9,181 nt of DNA from Acidobacteriaceae bacterium (lineage in GTDB: Bacteria > Acidobacteriota > Terriglobia > Bryobacterales > Bryobacteraceae): the NCBI GenBank assembly GCA_019245255.1, contig JAFARV010000613.1, positions 1-9,181 on the forward strand, written 5' to 3'. The first letter of the stretch is position 1. Every line of letters begins with the position of its first letter. A program made the position numbers and the translations under genes. This document shows positions 1 to 6,752 of the stretch, piece by piece. Below the pieces are notes generated by a model. It made no database searches. It was not told the DNA's origin and saw nothing but the letters and a program-made list of their open reading frames with translations.

Positions 1-609
1 TTCCGCGAGCACAGCATCGACATTCTCGTCGGTACCCAGATGATCGCAAAAGGGCATGACATTCCGAATGTGACGCTGGTCGGTGTCGTGCTAGCCGATA
101 TCGGTTTGAGCATGCCGGATTTTCGTGCTGCCGAGCGTAGCTTCCAGTTGCTGACTCAGGCTGCGGGACGCGCGGGCCGAGGTGACGTGCCGGGCAATGT
201 GATCGTACAAACGCTAAATCCCGATCACTACGCAATACTGTTCGCCGCCGATCAGGACTACGAAGCGTTCTACAAGAAAGAACTCGAGTTCCGAAAATGG
301 CTGCGCTATCCGCCGTTCGCGGCATTTGCAAATGTCCTGGTTCACGATCAAAAGCAGGAAGAAGCGCTGCGAATGGCGACTCAGATCGGGTATCTACTGA
401 CGCCGCCGCCCGAAGGTATGCGGGTTATGGGACCGGCCGAAGCTCCGATTGCCCGTCTTAAGAACGAGTATCGGTACCAGATTCTTTTGAAAGCCGTTAA
501 GCGCTCGACGATTCGCACTGCCGTCAAGAGGATCCGGACGTTCGCCGAAACCGAGAAATGGCGAACGACGGCTTTGGTCGTCGACGTCGATCCGATCGCG
601 TTAATGTGA
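1..609 (+). CDS. priA: Primosomal protein N' (replication restart helicase PriA), C-terminal part
   Basis: This is the 3' end of a superfamily 2 DNA helicase gene; the frame is open from base 1, so the start lies outside the window. PriA recognises stalled or repaired replication forks and reloads the replisome in the cytoplasm. The 202 visible residues begin within helicase motif V (GTQMIAKGHDIPNVTLV, about residues 11-27). Motif VI follows with its arginine finger (QAAGRAGRGDVPG). The PriA C-terminal domain comes next, recognisable from KWLRYPPF and GPAEAPIARLKNEYRYQILLK. The zinc-binding cysteines and the Walker A and B motifs would lie upstream, outside the window. The reading frame is intact to its TGA. 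The last 9 bases overlap the 3' end of the convergent hexosaminidase gene. The identification is close to certain; only the length of the missing N-terminal part is unknown. Confidence 0.96.
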   Translation, partial: FREHSIDILVGTQMIAKGHDIPNVTLVGVVLADIGLSMPDFRAAERSFQLLTQAAGRAGRGDVPGNVIVQTLNPDHYAILFAADQDYEAFYKKELEFRKWLRYPPFAAFANVLVHDQKQEEALRMATQIGYLLTPPPEGMRVMGPAEAPIARLKNEYRYQILLKAVKRSTIRTAVKRIRTFAETEKWRTTALVVDVDPIALM

Positions 610-2712
610 CTGCTGGGGCGCCGGGACGGCGCTGATCAGCTTTTCTATACCGGGGGCGATCTGGACCAGCAGATCGGCATGCGGCTTTGAAGCTTTCGTG
701 ACGGCATCCGTGGCGGAAGATTTCCAATCGGCTGCTGGCGGGGTCTTCGAATCGAGTCCTGCAATTGCATCGAGACCGGCCTTGCACAGTGTTGTGATCG
801 CATCCGCAACCGGGATGTCTTCATGCAAGAGTGAATTCGATTCAAGTGTTGGCCGCACGGCAACCGCGTTCTCCCACCACGCCGTGAGGTGCGTTCGTAG
901 CTGCTCGCTTGCATTGGCTGATTTCGGCCCTGCGAGGTACTCATCGACAGCATTGCGGAATTCGCGAGCGGCTGGGCTCTCGGGCGGAATGGCGTCTACG
1001 AGCCGGTTGAAGGGTGTCAACATGCTGTAGCCCTCAGCGTGACGCTCGTACCCTTTCACGGGCTCGAGAATGGATGCGAACACATCGAGTTCGTGCACCG
1101 GTGCTCCTGCGGCGAGCCGCTCACGCATCTTTTCGAGATTGGTTCGCTGGTTCAACCCGAGCCATTCGAGCCAATCATCGGTGACAGCGAGTCTGCGATA
1201 CATGGAAGGCACGTCTGTGATCGGCTCAGGCGACCAGAAGCGTTCCGCAATGGCGGCAATGCGTGGCCAGAGTCGTGAATCGAGATTTTCGGCGGTTGCA
1301 AGCTCTTCCCACATTGCGGCTTCTCCGCCGAGAATTAAGCGGCTCTGGTCGGGGCTGAGATTGGCCGGCGTTCCCGGAGGCGGGCTGTTCGGCGGTAGCG
1401 TGTGTCCGGGCGCAGCCGGTGGCGCCTTCATCGGGTCCACTGAATAGTGATACGAAGCCGGATTCATCAGGTCGAGATAGTACCCTGCCGAGAGAATGCC
1501 CTGATACCCTTCACGTGCGGCTTGCCACAAGGATTCCTGCCCGCGCCACGATTGAATCACGACGCTCTTCGGCAGGTCCGGTTGCAGCACCTCATCCCAT
1601 CCAATCATTCGCTTGTGTCTTCTGGTCACAATCTTCAACACGCGCTGATTGAAATACACCTGCAGTGCGCGGCCATCTGCGAGATGATGCTTGTGCATGA
1701 ACTTCTGAATGCGCGGATTCTGGTTCCACTCCTTCGGATTCACTTCGTCGCCGCCGATATGAAAGTATTCATCCGGGAAAAGCGATGCCATTTCACCAAT
1801 GAACGTGTCCAGAAAGCGATATGTGTACTCGCTCGTAGGATCGATTAAATCCGACATGATGCCCGAACCGCGGACAATCTGGAATTCACCGTTGCGCGAT
1901 CCCAGTTTGGGATACCCCGGCAACCAGCTTGTCGCGTGCCCCGGCATGTCGAATTCAGGCACGATCCGCACGCCGCGATCCCGCGCGTACGCGACAATCT
2001 CGCGCACCTGCGACTGCGTATAGAACAGCCCGTCGGAGCCTTGTTGCTGCAAGCGCGGGAATTTCCGGCTTTCGATGCGAAAGCCCTGGTCGTCGGACAG
2101 ATGCCAGTGCAGCACGTTGCACTTCACAGCCGCAAGGCCGTCGATGGTCCGCTTCACATCATCCGCCGGAATGAAATGGCGCGAGACATCGAGCGAAAGT
2201 CCGCGCCACTCAAAGCGCGGCTCGTCGTGGATGCTGACGCCCGGCACGGAGAATCCGGAAGCCGCATTGGGCCCCTTGTTCTGCTCGATCAACTGCAGAA
2301 ATGTCTCAAGGCCGCGCAGCACACCTAACGGCATATTCGTCGATAGGCGCGCGTGTCCATTCGTAACGTCTAGCGAATACTCCTCGTCGTCGCCGAGGCG
2401 CTGGGGCGGCCGGTGATCCCGCTGCTCGACAACGATCTGCAGGGTCCCATTTTCAGGTACAACGTGCGCCAGAACCGGAATTCCCGTCTGCGCGCTGATC
2501 CGTTCAAACGTCCGCTGCACTGCCGCCTGTACCCGCGAATCTTTGGTCCCGGCGCCGGCGAGGGAAATTGAAAATGAAGTGTCGATCGGCAGCGAGCCCG
2601 CGCTGGTAGAGATACTCGCGGGCCACGGCATCAATGGAAGACTGTTCACCTCCGGCTGAGCAAAGGCCGACGCTGAAACAAATACGGTCAGGAATGTGAG
2701 GCGTGAAATCAC
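601..2712 (-). CDS. Secreted glycoside hydrolase family 20 beta-N-acetylhexosaminidase
   Basis: This 703-residue exported enzyme should remove terminal beta-linked GlcNAc or GalNAc from chitin oligomers, glycoproteins or cell-wall fragments. Residues 1-18 form a Sec signal peptide ending AFA, with cleavage likely before Q19. Residues about 22-160 match the GH20 N-terminal alpha/beta domain. The catalytic TIM barrel runs about 165-495. It carries HWHLSDDQGFR (202-212), the catalytic pair D322-E323 in HIGGDEV, SWRG at 388-391 and GGEAAMWEE at 462-470. The Asp assists the substrate N-acetyl group and the Glu is the acid/base, as known for the family. A proline-rich insert lies at about 431-450, and about 200 residues follow the barrel that I cannot assign. 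The start is GTG: an in-frame TAG sits four codons upstream, and the signal peptide begins right at it. No clear Shine-Dalgarno is visible. The gene diverges from the RraA-like gene and converges on priA. The family call is very secure; the exact substrate is not known. Confidence 0.95.
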   Translation of the reverse strand: MISRLTFLTVFVSASAFAQPEVNSLPLMPWPASISTSAGSLPIDTSFSISLAGAGTKDSRVQAAVQRTFERISAQTGIPVLAHVVPENGTLQIVVEQRDHRPPQRLGDDEEYSLDVTNGHARLSTNMPLGVLRGLETFLQLIEQNKGPNAASGFSVPGVSIHDEPRFEWRGLSLDVSRHFIPADDVKRTIDGLAAVKCNVLHWHLSDDQGFRIESRKFPRLQQQGSDGLFYTQSQVREIVAYARDRGVRIVPEFDMPGHATSWLPGYPKLGSRNGEFQIVRGSGIMSDLIDPTSEYTYRFLDTFIGEMASLFPDEYFHIGGDEVNPKEWNQNPRIQKFMHKHHLADGRALQVYFNQRVLKIVTRRHKRMIGWDEVLQPDLPKSVVIQSWRGQESLWQAAREGYQGILSAGYYLDLMNPASYHYSVDPMKAPPAAPGHTLPPNSPPPGTPANLSPDQSRLILGGEAAMWEELATAENLDSRLWPRIAAIAERFWSPEPITDVPSMYRRLAVTDDWLEWLGLNQRTNLEKMRERLAAGAPVHELDVFASILEPVKGYERHAEGYSMLTPFNRLVDAIPPESPAAREFRNAVDEYLAGPKSANASEQLRTHLTAWWENAVAVRPTLESNSLLHEDIPVADAITTLCKAGLDAIAGLDSKTPPAADWKSSATDAVTKASKPHADLLVQIAPGIEKLISAVPAPQQSH

Positions 2713-2752
2713 AGTGATATGCTATCGCCCGTCGACCTCAGCAAGGAGAAAA
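2713..2752. promoter_or_regulatory. Short divergent spacer between hexosaminidase and RraA-like genes
   Basis: Only 40 bp separate the two divergent start codons, so promoters for both genes must lie here or extend into the opposite coding sequence. A TATGCT at 2718-2723 could serve as a -10 for the + strand gene, but no good -35 lies 16-18 bp upstream. I see no convincing promoter for the - strand gene. At the left edge, ATCAC-A-GTGAT (2708-2718) is an 11-bp inverted repeat covering the GTG start of the hexosaminidase. The regulatory role is inferred from position alone. Confidence 0.3.
2743..2748 (+). promoter_or_regulatory. Shine-Dalgarno site fixing the RraA-like start
   Basis: AAGGAG lies four bases before ATG at 2753. 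This decides between that ATG and an upstream in-frame ATG at 2696, which would overlap the divergent hexosaminidase gene and place 19 non-hydrophobic residues before the signal peptide. Confidence 0.8.
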
Positions 2753-3661
2753 ATGCATTTTTCGAGCAAACCCTTCTTTGTAATCGCGGGCCTGCTTGCA
2801 TCGAGTTTCGTTGCCCAATCGCAGGTCTTCCGGATGAGCAGGGAAGACATGATCGAGTTCACCGAGAAGAACCCGTTTGACCGTTTTCCCGATGGACGGC
2901 CGAAGGTTCCGGACAACCTGATGAAGCGTATGAACGACGTTTCCGCCGAAGAGGTTTGGAACATTCTTCACGAAACCGAGTACAAGAATCAATGGGCCGA
3001 TGGCTTTCAGATTGTGCATCCCGAGAAGAAGCTAGTGGGGCGTGTAGTAACTGCGCAGTTTATGCCGATGCGTCCGGATGTGTATCATCCCGCCGTGGAG
3101 CGCGCGCGGAAGAATGGCCTTCCCGACTTACATAATCAGACCGTGATTGACATGCTGCAGCCCGGCGACGTGCTGGTGGTGGACCTATTCGGAAAGAAAG
3201 TAGGTGGAACGATAGTTGGCGACAACCTGTTCTATTACATCTACAAGACCACCAGAGGCGCGGGTCTCATTGTGGATGGCGCTGTTCGTGACCTCGACGG
3301 CATTTCCGAGATTGACATGCCCGCGTACTTTCGTTCCACCGACCCTACCCCAATAGGTGACGTTATGCTTACCGCGATCAACGTTCCCATTCGCATTGGC
3401 GATGCCATCGTCATGCCGGGTGACCTCGCTGTCGGCGACAAAGAAGGCGTGTATTTCATCCCGCCTCAATTCGTAAAACAGGTTATCGATCGCGCCGACG
3501 AACTTCACATCCACGACGAATGGACCAAGAAAATGTTCGAGACCGGGAAATACAAATCAGCCGAAATCTACGGCAGCCCAAAGGATCCGGCGCTCAAGAA
3601 AGAGTACGAAGAATATTTGAAGCAGCACCTCGCCGAGATCCGTAAACAGAACGGCGAGTAG
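2753..3661 (+). CDS. Exported RraA-like protein (HMG/CHA aldolase-like fold)
   Basis: This is a 302-residue member of the RraA / 4-hydroxy-4-methyl-2-oxoglutarate aldolase-like family. Family members include divalent-metal class II pyruvate aldolases and the RNase E inhibitor RraA. Residues 1-24 form a signal peptide (charged K6, hydrophobic 8-20, AQS before Q24, no lipobox Cys), so the mature protein should be periplasmic or secreted. The core runs about 60-250. It includes the metal/substrate loop VDGAVRD (174-180), with R179 and D180 as the expected key residues. DMPAYFRSTDPTP (188-200) and GDAIVMPGDLAVGDKEGV (216-233) follow. The C-terminal tail (about 255-302) is rich in Lys and Glu and looks helical. 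A strong AAGGAG sits before the chosen ATG. The enzymatic context is not clear: no aromatic-degradation genes are near. An RNase E regulator role is unlikely for an exported protein. The family call is firm; the reaction is not known. Confidence 0.87.
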   Translation: MHFSSKPFFVIAGLLASSFVAQSQVFRMSREDMIEFTEKNPFDRFPDGRPKVPDNLMKRMNDVSAEEVWNILHETEYKNQWADGFQIVHPEKKLVGRVVTAQFMPMRPDVYHPAVERARKNGLPDLHNQTVIDMLQPGDVLVVDLFGKKVGGTIVGDNLFYYIYKTTRGAGLIVDGAVRDLDGISEIDMPAYFRSTDPTPIGDVMLTAINVPIRIGDAIVMPGDLAVGDKEGVYFIPPQFVKQVIDRADELHIHDEWTKKMFETGKYKSAEIYGSPKDPALKKEYEEYLKQHLAEIRKQNGE

Positions 3662-3684
3662 GAGCGGAACCCGCGCGAGTTTGC

Positions 3685-4395
3685 CTATGCCGGCTTCGTC
3701 CAGACGGCAAGGATTGACTTTCCGAGCGAGTGAAGAAGGACTTTGTCGAGGATTTTGGATGCCGGGACCAGATACCGGTCCCAAATTGCAAGTTGACCAG
3801 CCGTCGGCATTGCCTGCCGAAGCAGATAGCGGTTGGCGGCGGACGCAAGCAGACCCAGGCAGTCGAGATACATAACCCGCTCGAGCCGCAGACCGGGCGG
3901 AGAGATACGCTTCATGGACGGGCGATCATAGCGCCGGAAGTGTCCGATGGAACGATCGAATGGTGCGTAGAGCCAGTTATGCGCGGGCGAAAGCACCACG
4001 ATCGACCCTCCCGGCCGCAGATGCGACGCTGCTGTAACGAGTTCCTGCCGGTCGTCCTCGATGTGCTCCAGAACGTCGATATAGATGATGCAGTCAAATC
4101 TCCAGGATGGATCGAGCGTGTGTGTTGTCCCGCATACGAACTCGTAGCCAGGGCTAAACGGACGCCGGCCCACGTTGACACGGAGCTGTTCGAGGAGCTG
4201 CGCGTCGGGTTCCAGACAAACCCAACGCCTTGTCGCCCCGATGTCAAGCAGCCTCGTATTCGAGCCAATTCCGGCGCCGGTTTCGAGCACCTCGCCTTTA
4301 ACGTACGGACGCACCAAGGACGACCAGTATGCCTTCCAGTTGCGGGCCGCTGCGAAAAGGTCGAGTTCGGAACCAACGTACGCGAAATCAGCCAT
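3685..4395 (-). CDS. Class I SAM-dependent methyltransferase, partner of the GT2 gene
   Basis: A cytoplasmic 236-residue methyltransferase of the Rossmann (class I) type. The SAM-binding motif I is VLETGAGIGSN at 36-46. The acidic end of strand 2 is LEPD (61-64). The later core motifs are DVLEHIEDD (107-115) and LRPGG (126-130), followed by SPAHNWLYAPFD. A SIGHFRRYD stretch (149-157) resembles a segment seen in methyltransferases encoded beside GT2 glycosyltransferases. There are no strongly hydrophobic membrane spans. Its ATG overlaps the end of the glycosyltransferase gene by 8 bp (ATGGCTGA), which suggests translational coupling; no separate Shine-Dalgarno is visible. From that pairing I infer that it methylates a sugar, a polyprenyl-linked intermediate or a glycan end. 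The acceptor cannot be read from the sequence. It converges on the RraA-like gene with 23 bp between the stops. Confidence 0.88.
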   Translation of the reverse strand: MADFAYVGSELDLFAAARNWKAYWSSLVRPYVKGEVLETGAGIGSNTRLLDIGATRRWVCLEPDAQLLEQLRVNVGRRPFSPGYEFVCGTTHTLDPSWRFDCIIYIDVLEHIEDDRQELVTAASHLRPGGSIVVLSPAHNWLYAPFDRSIGHFRRYDRPSMKRISPPGLRLERVMYLDCLGLLASAANRYLLRQAMPTAGQLAIWDRYLVPASKILDKVLLHSLGKSILAVWTKPA

Positions 4396-5380
4396 TGGAA
4401 TATACGGTTGTTATTTCCGCCACAAAGTACGAGAAATCCCGAGCGGGTACAAAGCCGAGATTGTTCCTGCTGAACAACATAAAAAACGTAAAGCTGCTGG
4501 CAATAGTAATCAGTTGAATCAGAATGATAACCAAAGTCCCCGACGCGTAAGTGGCCCAGCCCGGAATCGCATACGGCGTAAAAAGCCGGATACCAATCAC
4601 CAGCGCGATGCCGAAGGCAGTAAGCAACGAACCAACAAGAGAAATTAAAAGCAGGCGCACACCAATTACATCCGCAAAGACCGAAATTGCACTTAGACCG
4701 TGGGCGACCAAGGCAATAAAGTTCATGCTCGACTTACCCGAAATCCTTGTGCCGCGAGCAATGGGAGTCAGGGTGTAGGGAAGGCGTGACCGAAATACCG
4801 CCGCCGCATAGTGGTTCCAAAGCTCCGAAACAACACTAAGTGTGCTCAAATACGCTGCCGGCAAGATGCTGAAGTTACCCACACGTACAGCGATCCCGGT
4901 CAATGCGCGATGCACCACCTTGTAAATGAAATAAAAAATCTTGAACACGGCGGATTCGGAACGCCGGCTACGCTCTGCGAACACGGCCTTCGAGCATCCA
5001 TTCTGGACAAATACGTCGATCAGCTGCACGACACCCTCGGGTGTATCCTCACCGTCGGCATCCATAACCAGTACTGCATCGAAGTTGGGTTGTTGCGAAA
5101 CCTGCGCGAGACCGACAGCAATCGCGCGCTGGTGCCCAAGGTTGCGGCGCAGGCGCAGCACCGAGATTCCGGCCACAGCCCGGAAAGGAAATGCAAAATG
5201 AGCCGGGCGGCATCGCTGAATTGAGGCATCGTCCACTAATAAGATGCTTAACGCCGTTCCGGCTGATCGAGACGTAACCGCACTATCGATGCGCCGCACA
5301 AGCTCTGCCGCGGAGTCCCAGTCGTCGCGCAAAGGCATAAGAATGAGGATGTGCAACGGTTCGAGAGTCGCAGAATGCAT
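4388..5380 (-). CDS. Membrane-anchored family 2 glycosyltransferase (DPM1/GtrB-like)
   Basis: A 330-residue GT-A fold glycosyltransferase with a C-terminal membrane anchor. The GT2 domain spans about 8-230. It carries LLVDDAS (47-53), RNLGHQRAIAVGL (79-91) and the metal-binding DxD in MDADGED (106-112). Two long hydrophobic stretches at about 237-265 and 278-302 should form a TM hairpin, as in enzymes that move a hexose from a nucleotide sugar to undecaprenyl phosphate on the cytoplasmic face. The usual GtrB signature DADLQDPPE is replaced by DADGEDTPE, and the later GDFR-type segment reads GNFSILP. The sugar or acceptor may therefore differ from classic GtrB. The ATG start places the first beta strand at about residue 9, normal for the family, but no good Shine-Dalgarno is seen. 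It is the first gene of a two-gene unit with the methyltransferase. GC over 4441-4740, counted by hand, is about 49%, below its neighbours. Confidence 0.88.
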   Translation of the reverse strand: MHSATLEPLHILILMPLRDDWDSAAELVRRIDSAVTSRSAGTALSILLVDDASIQRCRPAHFAFPFRAVAGISVLRLRRNLGHQRAIAVGLAQVSQQPNFDAVLVMDADGEDTPEGVVQLIDVFVQNGCSKAVFAERSRRSESAVFKIFYFIYKVVHRALTGIAVRVGNFSILPAAYLSTLSVVSELWNHYAAAVFRSRLPYTLTPIARGTRISGKSSMNFIALVAHGLSAISVFADVIGVRLLLISLVGSLLTAFGIALVIGIRLFTPYAIPGWATYASGTLVIILIQLITIASSFTFFMLFSRNNLGFVPARDFSYFVAEITTVYSNG

Positions 5381-5486
5381 CGAGAGCCGATATCAGTTTG
5401 TCAGTTGCCCAAGTGAGGCTTTCAGTTTCGAGTTTTTTTCGCCGATACCCGAGGTCGCCACGCTAAACTACACATAACGGAAAGCT
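5381..5486. promoter_or_regulatory. Divergent spacer between GT2 and M20 peptidase genes
   Basis: This 106-bp region must start transcription of both flanking units. On the + strand, TTGTCA at 5398-5403 is a good -35 match, but the element 17 bp downstream (TTCAGT, 5421-5426) is a poor -10. A run of seven T lies at 5433-5439. I see no convincing promoter on the - strand and no clear operator. Confidence 0.25.
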
Positions 5487-6752
5487 TTGGCCACAGCACC
5501 CAAAACGCCTCCGCCCGCGCGGAGCTCCCCGGACGTACGCCGCATCGCCCGGATCGCAGATCGGCCCACATTTGCCGAAGCGCAACGGTGGTTCGTCCGC
5601 GAGCGTCCCTGGTTGAATGAACAGCACCTGCAGCTGTGCCGCATTCCGGCTCCCACGTTTTTCGAACAACAGCGTGCTGAGTGGTTTCGCCGGCAACTCG
5701 AGGGGCTGGGTTGGACCGCCAGTCTGGATCGGGCTGGGAACGTTATTGGGACTTTCGGGCCGGTCTCATGCGCGCGTCAGCTTGTCGTGTCGGCGCATCT
5801 CGATACCGTGTTCGCCCCCGCACGCAGTGAAGCAGTTTTCTTTGCGCCCGATGGCCGTTTGGTCGGTCCCGGAACATCCGATAACGGCTCTGGTCTGTCC
5901 GCACTTCTTGCAATCGCGAAGCTCGTCAGTAGCTCCGCCGAATTTCATGAACTCGCTTCCTGTTTGCTGATCGTGGCGAATGTCGGTGAAGAGGGCGAAG
6001 GAAACCTGAACGGCATGCGCTACCTGTGCCAGCACACTCTGGATGTGGCCGCCATTCAGGCCTTTGTCGTTCTCGACGGACCTGCAACAGATCACATTAC
6101 CGCGCAGGCGCTTGCCAGCCGACGATTTGAGATCAGCTTCAGCGGTCCCGGCGGGCACAGTTGGAACGACTACGGCATCCCGAATCCCGTGCATGCCCTC
6201 AGCAGTGTGGTGCATTCCTTCGTGCAGAGCGCGGATGAGCGTACGGCGTCAGAGGACAACGGCGCGTGTGCCTATAACTTCAGCGTTATCGAAGGCGGCA
6301 GCAGTATCAATGCCATACCGGGCAGCGCCCGGGCCAAACTGGACCTACGTTCGGAAGCTCCCGCAGCGGTCGACGATTTGGCTTCCCTGCTCTCAACAGT
6401 TGTCGAGCGCGGTCTCGAACAGGCGAATCGCAGCGCGAAAGTGCAGCGGCTCACGGCTAAGATCAAGGACCTCGGGTCGCGACCTGGGGGCAAGCTTCCG
6501 GACGACTCCGAGCTGCTGCGGACCATTCAGGCCGTGGACGCTCACCTTCAAATCCGCTCACGCCTGGATTGCGCTTCGACGGATGCAAACGTTCCACTTT
6601 CGCTGGGTCTCCCTGCCATCTCGATCGGCACGGGCGGCCAAGGCGGAGGCGCGCACACGGACAATGAATGGTTTCAACCTGACGGCCGCGAAGCCGGGTT
6701 GCAGCGCATTCTGCTGCTATTGATAGCCCTTTCCGAACGGCAAATGTCGTGA
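5487..6752 (+). CDS. M20 family zinc metallopeptidase (PepT/PepV-like)
   Basis: A 421-residue cytoplasmic M20 peptidase or deacylase, with no signal peptide, expected to hydrolyse small peptides or N-acyl amino acids using two metal ions. The metal and catalytic residues are all present. These are H104 and D106 in SAHLDTV, the bridging D132 in GTSDNGSG, catalytic E168 with metal ligand E169 in NVGEEGEG, D197 in VVLDG, and H390 in GGAHTDNEWF. The dimerisation (lid) domain runs about 210-325 and carries GPGGHSW (220-226). The start is taken as TTG at 5487. It is the only usable start after the in-frame TAA at 5475 until another TTG near residue 43, and the first in-frame ATG falls only at residue 177. 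A weak purine stretch (GGAAAG) precedes it. Residues 1-25 are Pro/Arg-rich and low in complexity, so translation might really begin later. The stop overlaps the next gene's start. The family is secure; the substrate is not known. Confidence 0.9.
   Translation: MATAPKTPPPARSSPDVRRIARIADRPTFAEAQRWFVRERPWLNEQHLQLCRIPAPTFFEQQRAEWFRRQLEGLGWTASLDRAGNVIGTFGPVSCARQLVVSAHLDTVFAPARSEAVFFAPDGRLVGPGTSDNGSGLSALLAIAKLVSSSAEFHELASCLLIVANVGEEGEGNLNGMRYLCQHTLDVAAIQAFVVLDGPATDHITAQALASRRFEISFSGPGGHSWNDYGIPNPVHALSSVVHSFVQSADERTASEDNGACAYNFSVIEGGSSINAIPGSARAKLDLRSEAPAAVDDLASLLSTVVERGLEQANRSAKVQRLTAKIKDLGSRPGGKLPDDSELLRTIQAVDAHLQIRSRLDCASTDANVPLSLGLPAISIGTGGQGGGAHTDNEWFQPDGREAGLQRILLLLIALSERQMS

Noticed and set aside
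1070..2328. Several + strand open frames of 113-133 codons opposite the hexosaminidase
   Set aside because: All are antisense to a full-length GH20 gene with conserved catalytic residues, show no motifs or ribosome sites, and overlap one another.
2696..2752. Longer start for the RraA-like gene at ATG 2696
   Set aside because: It lacks a Shine-Dalgarno, overlaps the divergent gene and disrupts the signal peptide layout; AAGGAG before ATG 2753 is far better.
3662..3684. Bidirectional terminator between the RraA-like and methyltransferase stops
   Set aside because: The 23-bp gap has no convincing inverted repeat or T-run.
3764..3782. Perfect 6-bp hairpin GGGACC-N7-GGTCCC
   Set aside because: It is inside the methyltransferase coding sequence, has no U-tract and is likely a by-product of the encoded residues.
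3730..4473. A 247-codon + strand open frame opposite the methyltransferase
   Set aside because: It lies antisense to an intact motif-bearing gene, has no recognisable domain, and its composition fits a mirror of GC-rich codons.
5433..5439. Run of seven T as a terminator tail
   Set aside because: No GC-rich stem precedes it on the + strand, and it lies in a divergent spacer where no transcript should end.
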